NCBI GenBank assembly: GCA_963835775.1
Contig: CAWIHB010000022.1
Coordinates: 38,174-102,173, forward strand
DNA: 64,000 nt
Origin: Palsa-504 sp963835775
GTDB lineage: Bacteria; Actinomycetota; Actinomycetes; Streptosporangiales; Streptosporangiaceae
Direction: 5' to 3'
Of this stretch, positions 6,584 to 15,906 are shown piece by piece. How positions within the stretch are numbered: the first letter of the stretch is position 1; each line of letters starts with the position of its first letter. Below the pieces are notes generated by a model. That model searched no databases, was not told the origin of the DNA, and saw only the letters and a list, made by a program, of their open reading frames with translations. The position numbers and the translations under genes were made by a program.

Positions 6584-8590
6584 ATGTCCATTCCCGGTTC
6601 AGAGGCTGTTGAGGTGCCTGTGGTTGAGGTGCCCGTGCTGATCGTCGGGGCGGGGCCAGGCCTGGCCCTGTCTGCCGCCTTGTCGCGGTACGGAGTGGGG
6701 CATCTTCTCGTCGAGCGGCACCGGGGCACCGCCCACACGCCGCGCGCGCACATCATCAACCAGCGAACGGTCGAGATCCTCCGGCACCTGGGGATCAGCG
6801 ACCGGTTCCACGAGGTCGCCACGCCGCAGCACCTGATGGCCAACAACCTGTGGGTGACCACGCTGGCGGGCTCGGAGGTCGCCAGGTCGGAGACGTGGGG
6901 AACCAGTGCCGAGCGGGCCGCCGACTACCGGGCGGCCAGCCCCGAGCCGATGGCGAACTGCCCGCAGACCGTGCTGGAGCCGATGCTGCTGACGGCCGCC
7001 CGGGACATGGGCGCCGACATCAGGTTCGGATGGGAGTTCATCAGCCTCGCGCAGGATCAGGACGGCGTCACCAGCGTCGTCCGAGAACGAGACGGAGACG
7101 CCACGCTGACCGTGCGGTCTGCGTACGTGGTGGGCGCTGACGGCGCCCGCAGCCGGGTCCTCGGCCAGGCCGGGCTGACCGTCGAGGGGCCCGACGACCT
7201 GGCCCGGGCGGCGAACATCTGGTTCCGCGCCGATTTGTCCCGGTACCTGGCGCACCGCCCCGGGGTTCTGACCTGGAACGTGATGCCCGGGCCGCTGCCG
7301 CCGCTGCGGCTCGGCACGATGATCTGCCACAAGCCATTCACCGAGTTCGTGCTGGCCTTCATGTACGACCCGGCGCAGGTGGCGCTGGACGCCCTGAGCA
7401 CCGGCGAGCTGAGGGAGCGGATCAGCGCCCTCGTGGGCGAGGAGGTGGTGGCCCACCTGCTGCAGCGCGAGGCCATCCCGTTCGTGGTGTTCGAGCGGCA
7501 GCCGCTCGCAGAGCTGGCCCGCCGCCCCAAGGCGGGACTAGTCGAGTACCGCACCGTGCAACTGCTGGCCCGGGAGGGCATCGCGGGCTCCGTCTTGCAG
7601 TTCACTATGGAAAATCACCGCTCCGAGTTCCGCACGCCGGACGAGTCGGTGCTGCTGGAGTATGCCGCCTTGACCGGCGGGCGGCCACACTACATCTACC
7701 CGCAGCATGAGCTGGTGCAGCGGCTGTGCGGGGCGCTGACCGCGGCAGGCGGCGAGGTCCGGTTCGGGCATGCCGTCCGGGCGGTGACCCAGGATTCCAG
7801 GGGAATCGTACTGTCGGTCGAGGGGCCGGACGGTGAGCCGTCGCAGGTCCGGTGCGAGGCCGCAGTCGGGTGCGATGGATCGAGCAGCCTCGTCTCGGCG
7901 GCTATGACCGAGGCCCAGGTCAATGAGCAATTGCTGCCAGGGCGGTTCCTGGTCATGGTGGCCGCGGCCGCGCCCTTGGAGAGGCACACCATCTACGCCG
8001 CGCATCCCCGCGGATTCGCCGGGCAGATGCGCCGCGGCCCGGCTCAGACGCGTTATTACCTGGAGATCCCCGGTACCGACATCGCCGCGGACTGGCCGGA
8101 GCAACGGGTCCGCAATGAGCTGGCGGCCCGCCTGGGAATCGGCAGGCCGCTGGATGCGCCGCTGGGCGAGGCGGGAATTCTCGATCTGCGGGTCCGGGTG
8201 ATCGAGCCGATGCAACAGGGCCTGCTGTTCCTGGCCGGCGACGTGGCTCACTTGATTACGCCGGCGGGCGGCAAGGGCATGAACCTCGCCATCCAGGACG
8301 GCATCGAGTTGGCCCACGGCCTCATCGAGCGCTTCGGTCCACGGCAGGACGACACGCGGCTGTCGGCCTACTCGCCGACACGACTTCCGTCGATCTGGCA
8401 GACCGAAGCCTTTTCCAACTGGTTCCTGCACGTACTCCTCACCAGCCTGCGCGATGGGCAGGAACCATCCGCCGCCGTGCCCGGAGGCTTTTCCCACGGG
8501 CTGAGGCACGGCTGGATCGCCGCCTTGCAGAACGACCCGCTCTTCGCGCGCTGGTTCGCCCACGCCTACGCGGGAGTGGACCCTGATTAG
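6584..8590 (+). CDS. Chimeric flavoprotein aromatic hydroxylase (PheA/MhpA-like N-half joined to PobA-like C-half)
   Basis: A 668-residue open frame with GGAGG before its ATG. Residues 1-292 are an FAD-dependent phenol-hydroxylase-type N-terminus: VLIVGAGPGLALS dinucleotide loop, PRAHIINQRTVEILR, and the DG motif YVVGADGARSR. From about residue 293 (AIPFVVFERQ) to the end it follows 4-hydroxybenzoate 3-monooxygenase, lacking only PobA's first 24 or so residues: HPRGFAGQMR, TRYYLEIPGTDIAADW, and the GD motif LFLAGDVAHLITPAGGKGMN. Two different hydroxylase genes thus appear joined in frame by a deletion near 7465. It lies downstream of a GntR-controlled promoter. Whether the hybrid is active is unknown: the PobA half has lost its own GxGxxG, although the N-half supplies one. 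Confidence 0.85.
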   Translation: MSIPGSEAVEVPVVEVPVLIVGAGPGLALSAALSRYGVGHLLVERHRGTAHTPRAHIINQRTVEILRHLGISDRFHEVATPQHLMANNLWVTTLAGSEVARSETWGTSAERAADYRAASPEPMANCPQTVLEPMLLTAARDMGADIRFGWEFISLAQDQDGVTSVVRERDGDATLTVRSAYVVGADGARSRVLGQAGLTVEGPDDLARAANIWFRADLSRYLAHRPGVLTWNVMPGPLPPLRLGTMICHKPFTEFVLAFMYDPAQVALDALSTGELRERISALVGEEVVAHLLQREAIPFVVFERQPLAELARRPKAGLVEYRTVQLLAREGIAGSVLQFTMENHRSEFRTPDESVLLEYAALTGGRPHYIYPQHELVQRLCGALTAAGGEVRFGHAVRAVTQDSRGIVLSVEGPDGEPSQVRCEAAVGCDGSSSLVSAAMTEAQVNEQLLPGRFLVMVAAAAPLERHTIYAAHPRGFAGQMRRGPAQTRYYLEIPGTDIAADWPEQRVRNELAARLGIGRPLDAPLGEAGILDLRVRVIEPMQQGLLFLAGDVAHLITPAGGKGMNLAIQDGIELAHGLIERFGPRQDDTRLSAYSPTRLPSIWQTEAFSNWFLHVLLTSLRDGQEPSAAVPGGFSHGLRHGWIAALQNDPLFARWFAHAYAGVDPD

Positions 8591-8595
8591 CTTGG

Positions 8596-8618
8596 GTTTG
8601 CCCCGTCGTCGGGCAAAC
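8596..8618 (+). terminator. Hairpin after the hydroxylase gene
   Basis: A perfect 8-base stem GTTTGCCC (8596-8603) / GGGCAAAC (8611-8618) with a 7-base loop, beginning 5 bases after the stop codon. It has no T-tract, as is common in actinomycete terminators. Confidence 0.6.
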
Positions 8619-8647
8619 TCGGACTGACCGGCTGAGGTCGCAGCGAA

Positions 8648-8923
8648 TCACCGGGATGTAGCCGGACCGGTTGTCAGTGGCGGCGCCTCGAGGGCCCAGT
8701 GCAGGCGCCTGCCGAACCGGTCCCCGAGCGAACCGCCGATCAGCAGGAACGCGGCCAGCGTCAGGATGTAGCTGGTCATCACCCACTGCAGGGCAGCGAT
8801 GCCGGTGTGAAAATCGCGACCGATAGCCGGCAGGGCGATGTTGACGACCGTGGCGTCCAGCGCCGCGATCCCCGAACCGAGCACGGTGATGGCCAGCACC
8901 CACCGCCTGGTGCCGGTGGGCAC
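8648..8923 (-). pseudogene. MFS (DHA2/EmrB-type) transporter, N-terminal stub
   Basis: The 91-codon frame begins with a credible MFS drug-exporter N-terminus: WVLAITVLGSGIAALDATVV, ALPAIGRDFHTGIAALQWV, and the loop motif GGSLGDRFGRR. After roughly 73 residues homology ends in unrelated HWALEAPPLTTGPATSR and a stop. Intact family members are about 500 residues with 14 membrane helices; here only about two and a half remain, so transport activity is excluded. Confidence 0.8.
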
Positions 8924-9016
8924 GGAACCTGACCCGGCCGCGCAGCCGCGCGGGTTTACCTGCGCCCTTGCGGGCCGCCGCTCCGGTGATACTGCATATC
9001 CATATCCCGGTCCGCT

Positions 9017-10101
9017 TTAAGCCCTTCGCGCGGAGGGCGCGAGCAGGCCCAGGGCGCGGGCCCGGTCCACCGCCTCGTGGCGGCCGTGGGCGCCGAGCTT
9101 GGCGTACAGGTGGCGCGTGTGGGTGCTGACGGTATTCACCGAGAGGAGCAGCTCATTCGCGATCTCGGGCGCCGTGAGGTGCGGCCCGGCCGCAGCACGG
9201 CCAGCATCACCTGCACGCGTCCGCGGCGGTCGGCGGGCACCGCCGCCAGCGCGCCAGTGGCCTGGGCCAGGTGCCGTCCGGCATCCTCCAGGGCGCCCCG
9301 GATCAGATCGCCGGCCACCTGCACGGTGGTGAGCTCCGGGCTGGCCGCGACCACCGGGCGGGGGAACCTGGCCAGCAGCTCGACCAGAGTAGCGCCCCGC
9401 CCGGCGAGGTAGAGGTCGAGCCAGTGGTCCGACAGCAGGCGGGCGGCCATCCCCCAGTCCTCGGCGGCCTGCGCGTGCCGGACCGCCTCCACCGGATGCC
9501 CGTTCCTGGCCAGCCACTCCGCGGCCGCGTGGTGCAGCGCGGGCCGCTCGTTCGGCTCGGTGCGGCGCAGCTCCAGCTGCAGCAGGTCGGCGAACAGCTG
9601 GTGGTAGCGGAACCAGGACCGGGTCGCGTCCAGCGACACCACGAACGCGTTGGCCTCCTCGAGGTCCTGCAGCACCCGCTCCCCGCCGCTGCCTCCGGTC
9701 AGCAGGTCGGCCAGCTCGCCGTTCACCCGGTCAAGCACGCTGGTCCGCAGCAGCAGCCGACGCACCTGCTCGCTCTGCCGGTCCAGCACCTCGGCCAGCA
9801 GATACTCCGCCACGGTCCGTTCGGACCCGGAAAACTCCGCCGCGAACCGGTCCGGGTCCGGGTGCCCAGCCAGCGACAGCGCGGCCAGCCGCAGCCCCGC
9901 CGCCCAGCCCTCGGTCCGCTGATGCAGCCGGGCCAGCGCCCGCTCCGGCAACTCCACCCCGGCCGCGCCGAACAGCGCCCGCGCCTCAGCCAGGCTGAAC
10001 CGCAGGTCCGCCGCCCGGATCTCGGTCAGCTCCCCCTCCAGCCGCAGCCGGTGCAACCCCAGCCGCAGATCATGCCGAGTGGCCAGGACGAACCGCAGCT
10101 G
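9017..10101 (-). pseudogene. MalT-type LuxR regulator, truncated and internally deleted
   Basis: From 10101 down to about 9185 the frame encodes the middle of a large MalT-like STAND regulator: the end of the NTPase domain (LRFVLATRHDLRL), the winged-helix region (RTEGWAAGLRLAALSLAG, AEYLLAEVLDRQ), then TPR-like helices. The last part lies in a different frame (from about 9185 to 9017) and is a LuxR helix-turn-helix: LTAPEIANELLLSVNTVSTH, then LYAKLGAHGR. The N-terminal Walker motifs and most of the TPR domain are missing. The frame change near 9185 looks like a deletion junction, not a single-base slip. The upstream end is fused to a second regulator remnant at about 10101. Confidence 0.75.
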
Positions 10102-12310
10102 CGGCGGGCGATCTCCGACGTCGAGTCGCCCCGGGCGACCAGGGCGGCGATCTTGACCTCCGTCGGCGTCAGCGCGGCCCAGCCGGAGGAGGCCCGCTGT
10201 TCGCGCGGGCCGCGGACGCCACGCCTGATGCCATAGGGGCGAAGCCGGCTGTCGGCCCGGCGGATGTCCCAGCGGGCATTCCGGCTCTCATACCAGGTGA
10301 CTGCCTCGTTCAGCGCGGCCCGGGCCTCATCGCGGCGGCCGCGTTCGGCCAGCACGGCGGCCAGGTCCTCCGCGGCGGCAGGAAGCTCCACCGCCGGGCC
10401 GACCGTCCGGTAGTGCGCGACAGCGTCCCTGAGCAGAACCGGATCAGATCCGAGCAGTCCCTGGCAGCGCAAGCTGGCCGCGGCCGCCCGGGCCGGCTGG
10501 GTCTCAGCCGCGGCCTCCTCCTGGCAGGCCCGCGCGGCGGTCCGCGCCATCTGCCGGTCGCCTGCGGCCAGCGCGAGCCGCACCAGGTCCGGCAGCCACT
10601 GGTGGGTCAGGGTCATCTCACCGTCGTGCCGGGGCAAGATCGCGGCCAGCATCTGCATGGCCTGACGTATCTCGCCGCGCTGCTCCAGCGCCACGGCCTG
10701 GGCGGCGACCAGGAAGTCCCGGTTCTCCCGGTCGGGGATCCGCAGCACAGGGAGAGCCAGGCCCGCACGGAGATGCTGATCGGCCGCCGTACGCTGGTCT
10801 CGGCGCCCGGCGATGAGCGCGGACACACCGTGGACGAGCAGCGCGGGCCAGCGCTCGCGCAGAAACGTGTATGTGAGCCCGGGAACATCGTCCTCATCCG
10901 TGCTCAGCTCGGCCAGCGCGTCGTCCCACTGGCCAAGCCAGTATCGCAGCACGGCTGCGGTGACCCAGGTCGTGCGATCGGGACTGCCGCTGCGCTGGGC
11001 GGATTCGCGGGCCTGCCGGAGGGTCAACTCCGCTTCCGGCCAGCGGTCCAGATTCTGCAGGGTGAAGATACGGCCATCGACGGCGAACGAGCGCAGGTCG
11101 GCGTAGCCGGGATCGTCACCCAGCACGCGCAGTGCCTGGTCCGCGCAGTCGAGCGCGGCGGCGTGGTGGCGCCGGACACTATGGCTCAGCCACAGGTCGA
11201 TCAGGGCGTGGGCGGTCGCGAATGCGTCGCCAGTCTCTTCGGCGACGGTACGGGCCTGCCGGGCGGTCACGTCTACCGCATCCAGGTCGCCGGTCCCGGC
11301 CCGCTCGAGCATCGCGAGCAAGGCCAGCATCCGGGCCTGCCAGGTGCGGGGCAGGCCGGCCGATGCCAGCGCCTGGCGGATGGCGGCGATCGCCTCATCG
11401 CTTCGGCCCGCACTGACCTGAGCGCGCGCGAGCACCGAGTACGTCTCGGCCCGCCGCACCGGGTCAGTCATCACCGGCAGCGCCGTCCTGGCCCGTTCGG
11501 CCGCCTCGTCATAGGAGCCGACCGCGAGCAGGGCCCGCGCCAGGGCGGCCGTGAGCCCATCCCAGGCCCCGTCGGCGCTGGGCGTCTCGCCCAGTTCCCG
11601 CTGCAGCAGGTCGGCCGCCAGCTGCGGTGCCTGGGTGGTAAGCGCGGGCGCGGTTTTTATGAGCCAGACTCGAGCCCAGCCCGCACCGGGCTGTCCCGCC
11701 GCGGAAAGCTGCTGCGCGACGCTCAGGGCATCCGCGTCCATGGCCGCGAGCTCTCGCGCCGCCTCGGCGTGCAGCGCCGTGCGCAGCGCCGTCGGCATGC
11801 TCGCATAGAGCGCCTGGCGGATCAGCTGATGCCGGAACGCCAGTTCGGCACCCGAGCCGACCAGGATGCGGGCCGCCACGGCCTCCTGCAGACCCGCCGC
11901 CAGTTCTGACACCGGCTTGCGCAGCAGCACGGCCAGGTCCGTGACCGTGAACTTAGCGCCGAGCAGCGCGGCGGTCCGGAGGATCGGCGCCGTCTGCGCC
12001 GAGACGGAGCTGAGCCGGTCGTTCAGCACGGCGGCCAGCGAGACCGGCAGTTGTTCCTGGGTCGTGGAGAGGCCGCCGGCGGCCCGCTCGCGCGCCAGGG
12101 AGTCGACCAGCTCACGCAGGTACAGGGGATTTCCGGCGGCCTGAGCGGTCAGCTGGCGCAGTGTATCCTCGGGCGGCGTTCCGAGCATGGCCGTCACGAG
12201 GGTGGTCACATCGGTTTCGGGCAGTGGCCCGAGCGCGACCAGTGCCCCGCCGCGGCGGGCCAGGGACGCGCGCACCTCCTGCACCTCCGGCCGGCGCGGA
12301 GGGTCGCGAG
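10102..12310 (-). pseudogene. Large LuxR-family regulator lacking both ends
   Basis: The long frame encodes the C-terminal side of an AAA ATPase module (ALVALGPLPETDVTTLVTAM, GNPLYLRELVDSL), several hundred residues of TPR-like helices, and the beginning of a LuxR helix-turn-helix (ALTPTEVKIAALVARGDSTS) that breaks off at SEIARR. There the sequence passes, with a frame change, into the MalT-type remnant. The N-terminal Walker A/B region is absent, and upstream the match fades into other frames around 12300. It was presumably once about 900 residues. One deletion seems to have removed its 3' end and the 5' end of the neighbouring regulator. Confidence 0.72.
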
Positions 12311-12451
12311 CTCCTGGCTGCGGTCCACCCACTGCGGCGGCCGGTCGATGGGCCACATGGGTTGTAACGTATGCCCGGCCCCGAGGTAATGCCCACTGAG
12401 TGCCGGCGCGTTCCCGCACAGGTGCCAAGTGAGCGCAGTCGGCCGCCCGGC

Positions 12452-13387
12452 TCAGGGTGTGACCACGAGTTTGCGTGGCGCCCCGGCCTTGAGGTGCTCC
12501 CAGGTCTGGCTGATGTCCTCCAGCCGTGTTTGCTCCAGGTCCAGGGTGAACTTCCCGTCGGCCGCGTGACGCATCAGCTGGGCGTAGGCGGAACGGCGCA
12601 CCTCGGCGGGCGTGCCGACCGTGCCCTGACCCACGATCGTGAGCAGCTTGTTGCGGATGGCGGCCGCGGCGATCGTGGACGTGGCGCCCGCGGCGCTCCC
12701 GACCTGGATGTACCGGGCGCCTAGGTTAGCGTGGTCCATCGCATGGGGGGCGGGCCCGCCCCACAGGAAGTCAACGATCACGTCGTAGCCGCCGGGCGCT
12801 GCGGCGGCCAGGCCGGCGTCGATGGCCTGGTCATCTGCGAGGTCGACAACCGCGTCGGCGCCGTGGTCAGCGGCTTGTTCGAGGGCCTTTCCGCGGGCGG
12901 CCCCGACGATCCGGCCGGCGCCCAGGATCCGGGCCGATTGCAGCGCCAGCTGGCCCGCCGAGCCGCCTGCCCCCAGGACCAGCACTGTCTCACCGGTTTG
13001 GAGGTGAGCGCGGTAGTCCAGCGCCACCCATCCGACGATCCCGGTCACCCCGAGGGCGACGGCGAGGCCGGGATCAAGGCCGGCCGGAACCGGGAAGCCG
13101 GCCGAATCCGGCACCGGCACCAGCTCGGCCAGCGCGCCGTACGGAGCGGGCGGGCCGGCCAGGTAGCAGCGTGTGCCGTCATCGAGCTGCACGACCGCCT
13201 CGTAGCCGGCGATGTAGGGGGGCTGGAGCCGGCGAAACGGGAGTAGGTCGTTCACGATCAGGACATCGAGCGGATTCAGGGCCGCCGCGACCAGGGTGCC
13301 CACCGACAGGCTTGGGCCGGGCTGCGGATCGGCGAACTGGTCAAGGACTGGCGTGGCGCCTGATCGGCAGATTACTGCGGCTCGCAT
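12452..13387 (-). CDS. Zinc-independent MDR-family NADPH:quinone oxidoreductase-like protein
   Basis: A 311-residue medium-chain dehydrogenase/reductase. The ATG at 13385-13387 is preceded by GAAGGAGCAAG and begins MRAAVICRSG. It has an N-terminal GroES-like domain (AALNPLDVLI, PYIAGYEAV) and an NADPH Rossmann fold with VLVLGAGGSAGQLALQSARI. The Cys/His ligands of catalytic or structural zinc are absent, as in quinone-oxidoreductase branches. It acts alone in the cytoplasm; the substrate is unknown. It is flanked by decayed genes but is itself full length. Confidence 0.87.
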   Translation of the reverse strand: MRAAVICRSGATPVLDQFADPQPGPSLSVGTLVAAALNPLDVLIVNDLLPFRRLQPPYIAGYEAVVQLDDGTRCYLAGPPAPYGALAELVPVPDSAGFPVPAGLDPGLAVALGVTGIVGWVALDYRAHLQTGETVLVLGAGGSAGQLALQSARILGAGRIVGAARGKALEQAADHGADAVVDLADDQAIDAGLAAAAPGGYDVIVDFLWGGPAPHAMDHANLGARYIQVGSAAGATSTIAAAAIRNKLLTIVGQGTVGTPAEVRRSAYAQLMRHAADGKFTLDLEQTRLEDISQTWEHLKAGAPRKLVVTP

Positions 13388-13458
13388 CTTGCTCCTTCGT
13401 TGGATGATCGGGGCCACAGCCAGGATTGCCGCCAGGCAGGTGAGGAGGCATCACCGGA

Positions 13459-13830
13459 TCACGGTGATTCGCGCGGCCGAGACATCGCAGTGGTGCCGGC
13501 GGGCTCGAAGGCGGCGGAGAACAGGTAGCTGGTCGCGAGGCTGCGGTAGGGCCGCCATTTCTCGGCGATACCCAGGACCTCCTCCTGGGCGGGCAGGTGG
13601 TCCAGCTGATAGGCGGCCCGGATGGCCTTGCGGAGGGCCAGGTCCCCCGGCAGGACGACGTCCTCGCGCTGCAGCGCGACGAGCATGGCGCCCTGCACGG
13701 TCCACGGGCCTATGCCCGGAATCGCGGTGAGCTCGGTCATGAGCTCACCGTCGGGCAGGGCGCTCAGCACGTCCTGCTCGCCGTTGCGGTTGGGGCGGGT
13801 GCTGCCGAGGATGATGCCGATCCGGGTCAT
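13459..13830 (-). pseudogene. FMN reductase N-terminus joined to AlkA-type glycosylase C-terminus
   Basis: An intact 123-codon frame starts at an ATG behind AGGAGGAACTCCC. The first 18 residues, MTRIGIILGSTRPNRNGE, are the phosphate-binding start of NAD(P)H-dependent FMN reductases. From residue 19 it becomes the last roughly 100 residues of a DNA-3-methyladenine glycosylase II: ELTAIPGIGPWTVQGAMLVA (the helix-hairpin-helix PGIGxWTA motif) and EKWRPYRSLATSYLF. Most of the catalytic core, and all but 18 residues of the reductase, are missing. The reductase promoter and start survive next to the divergent TetR gene. It is an in-frame deletion fusion whose product is unlikely to retain either activity. 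Confidence 0.8.
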
Positions 13831-13906
13831 GGGAGTTCCTCCTGCTGTGTCGCGGGCGTGCACCGGCTTAAGCGGACTTTACCCCGGTTAGTATTCCGGC
13901 CGTAGA

Positions 13907-14527
13907 GTGAGTCCCGTGGATGAGCCGGTGTTGTCCTGGGGGGCGCCGCACGCCGAGCGCGCCGACGCCGCGCGCAACCGGCGGCACCTGCTGGCCACCG
14001 CCCGCGAGATGCTCGCCGGGCAGGGCCCGGACAAGCTGACCATGGACGGCCTGGCCGAACGCGCGGGCCTGGGCAAGGGAACAGTGTTCCGCCGGTTCGG
14101 CACCCGCGCCGGGATCTTCGCCGCGCTCCTGGACGACGACGAGAAGGCCTTCCAGCAGCAGGTCCTGGCCGGTCCCCCGCCACTGGGCCCAGGCGTGGCA
14201 CCGCTGGACCGCCTGATCGCCTACGGCCGGGCCCGGACCCGATTCCTGATCACGCACCGCGACATCGCCCGCGCTGCCCTGGACGGCCACCAGCCCATCC
14301 CAGCCCGATCGCAAAGCCCCCTGTCCCAGGTGCACATCCGGATCCTGCTCGGGCAGATGGACCTGGGCGGCGCCGACCTGGACATGCTGGCCGTCCAGCT
14401 CACCGCCGCCCTGGACGGCCCCCTGCTGCTCTACCTCTCCGCGTCCGACCTCACCGCCGCCCCCCAGGCCGCCGAACGGATCGCGGACAGCTGGCAGGAC
14501 CTGATCCAGCGCGTATGCCGACCTTGA
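13907..14527 (+). CDS. TetR/AcrR family transcriptional regulator
   Basis: A 206-residue regulator with helix-turn-helix residues 20-70 (RRHLLATAREMLAGQGPDKL, LAERAGLGKGTVFRRFGTRA), the pattern of the TetR branch with a VFRRF recognition helix. The C-terminal ligand domain is all helical. GTG at 13907 is used; a GTG three codons later is possible. It is divergent from the FMN-reductase/AlkA chimera across 76 bases. TetR genes paired with divergent NADPH-dependent FMN reductases are common in actinomycetes, so the reductase was probably its original target, leaving it with a dead target gene. Confidence 0.88.
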   Translation: MSPVDEPVLSWGAPHAERADAARNRRHLLATAREMLAGQGPDKLTMDGLAERAGLGKGTVFRRFGTRAGIFAALLDDDEKAFQQQVLAGPPPLGPGVAPLDRLIAYGRARTRFLITHRDIARAALDGHQPIPARSQSPLSQVHIRILLGQMDLGGADLDMLAVQLTAALDGPLLLYLSASDLTAAPQAAERIADSWQDLIQRVCRP

Positions 14528-14734
14528 CGGGTCGCGCATGGGGCACTCGTCGTAAGAGCGGCTCCTTCTCCTGGCAGGCGTTCGGATCAGCCAGAAGGTA
14601 GCGGCCGTCATGGTGAGCGGCTGTCACCTGATTCCGGTGATTTGGACCTTGCGCGGCTCATCCCGCGCCTGGCCAGCCTGCGGTCCTCGGCTCGGCCGCA
14701 GGCGTCATGAGCGCCGCTGGGACAGCTCGCCGGA

Positions 14735-15892
14735 ATGTGCAAGACTCCGCAGGTGGACATGGAAGGTCCCGCGGTCGCCGAGCTGATGGCGAGCGTCGCG
14801 GCGGCGGTGAGCCGCCGGGCCGCCGCGGTGTCGGCGGACGTCTATGAGGTGATCCTGCGGGAGATCCCGCAGCTGCATGATGACCAGGCGGTGCTCGCCC
14901 TGCTCGCCTCGAGCGTCCACGGCAACGTCGGTACCTGCCTGCAGATCATGCAGCACCAGATCGAGCTGAGCGCGGTGCGAGCCCCGGCCGCGTCCTTGGA
15001 GTACGCCCGCCGCCGGGCGCAGCGCGGCACGCCGCTCCCCGCGCTGCTGCGCGCCTACCGGCTCGGGCACACCTGCGTCTCCGACTGGCTGCTCGAGGAG
15101 CTGGCCAGGCAGACACATGCCCCCCAGATGCTGACCGCCGCCACGATGACCATGTCCAGGATCGTGGCCGGATACGTCGACCAGACCTCCGAGGAGATCG
15201 TCGCGGCGTATACCCAGGAGAGGGAGAGCTGGCTGCGGAACCGCGGCGCCGCCCGCCGGGCCCGGATCCGTGACCTGCTCTCCGGCCGGCGGATCAATGT
15301 CAGCGCGACGGAGGCCACCCTGGGCTACCGGCTGCGCCAGTACCACGTGGGCCTGGTGTGCTGGTCGGGTGACGCCCTGGCGGCGGTGGATAACATCACC
15401 CGGCTCGAGCACGCCGTCAGCCGCGTCGCCGCGCAGGCGGGCTGCGCAGGCGAGCCGGTCTTCCTGCCGCGCGACGAGTCCAGCGCCTGGGCCTGGCTGC
15501 CGCTGGGGATCCGGGACCGGTTCGATGCCGCCGGCTCTGCCCCGCCGCGGGCGGCAGCGTTCAGCGAGGTCGCACCGGTGGCGATGATGCTCGGATCGGC
15601 AGATTTGCTGCGGGCGTGGGTGCTCAGCACGCTGGCCGGGCTGGCCATCGATGACGAGCACCACGCTCGCCTGCGCGACACCCTGCTGGCCTTCCTGCGC
15701 AGTGGGGGCAGCTACAAGACGACCGCCGAACGGCTGGTCCTGCACAAGAGCACGGTCCAGTACCGGGTCCGCAAGGCGGAGGAGAGCCTCGGCCGGCCGG
15801 TGAGCGAGAACCGCCACGACGTGGAACTCGCGCTGCAGGCCAGCTACTGGCTCGGCTCGTCCGTGCTGCAGCCGGCTTATCCTCGCCAGTAG
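14735..15892 (+). CDS. PucR/CdaR-type regulator with RsbRD-like N-terminal domain
   Basis: A 385-residue protein. Residues 20-170 resemble the RsbRD N-terminal helical domain (EYARRRAQRGTPLPALLRAY, RLGHTCVSDWLLEEL). A middle GGDEF-like region (about 190-300) follows. The C-terminus is the PucR-type helix-turn-helix GSYKTTAERLVLHKSTVQYR plus RVRKAEESLG. ATG at 14735 is taken; an ATG eight codons downstream at 14759 is an alternative. The targets are unknown: the nearest genes are a convergent zincin-like gene and an upstream TetR gene with no shared operator that I can see. Confidence 0.85.
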   Translation: MCKTPQVDMEGPAVAELMASVAAAVSRRAAAVSADVYEVILREIPQLHDDQAVLALLASSVHGNVGTCLQIMQHQIELSAVRAPAASLEYARRRAQRGTPLPALLRAYRLGHTCVSDWLLEELARQTHAPQMLTAATMTMSRIVAGYVDQTSEEIVAAYTQERESWLRNRGAARRARIRDLLSGRRINVSATEATLGYRLRQYHVGLVCWSGDALAAVDNITRLEHAVSRVAAQAGCAGEPVFLPRDESSAWAWLPLGIRDRFDAAGSAPPRAAAFSEVAPVAMMLGSADLLRAWVLSTLAGLAIDDEHHARLRDTLLAFLRSGGSYKTTAERLVLHKSTVQYRVRKAEESLGRPVSENRHDVELALQASYWLGSSVLQPAYPRQ

Positions 15893-15906
15893 CACGGCTC
15901 GGTATT

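Noticed and set aside
10413..11909. 498-codon plus-strand frame
   Set aside because: Antisense shadow of the LuxR TPR region; low-complexity and no family resemblance.
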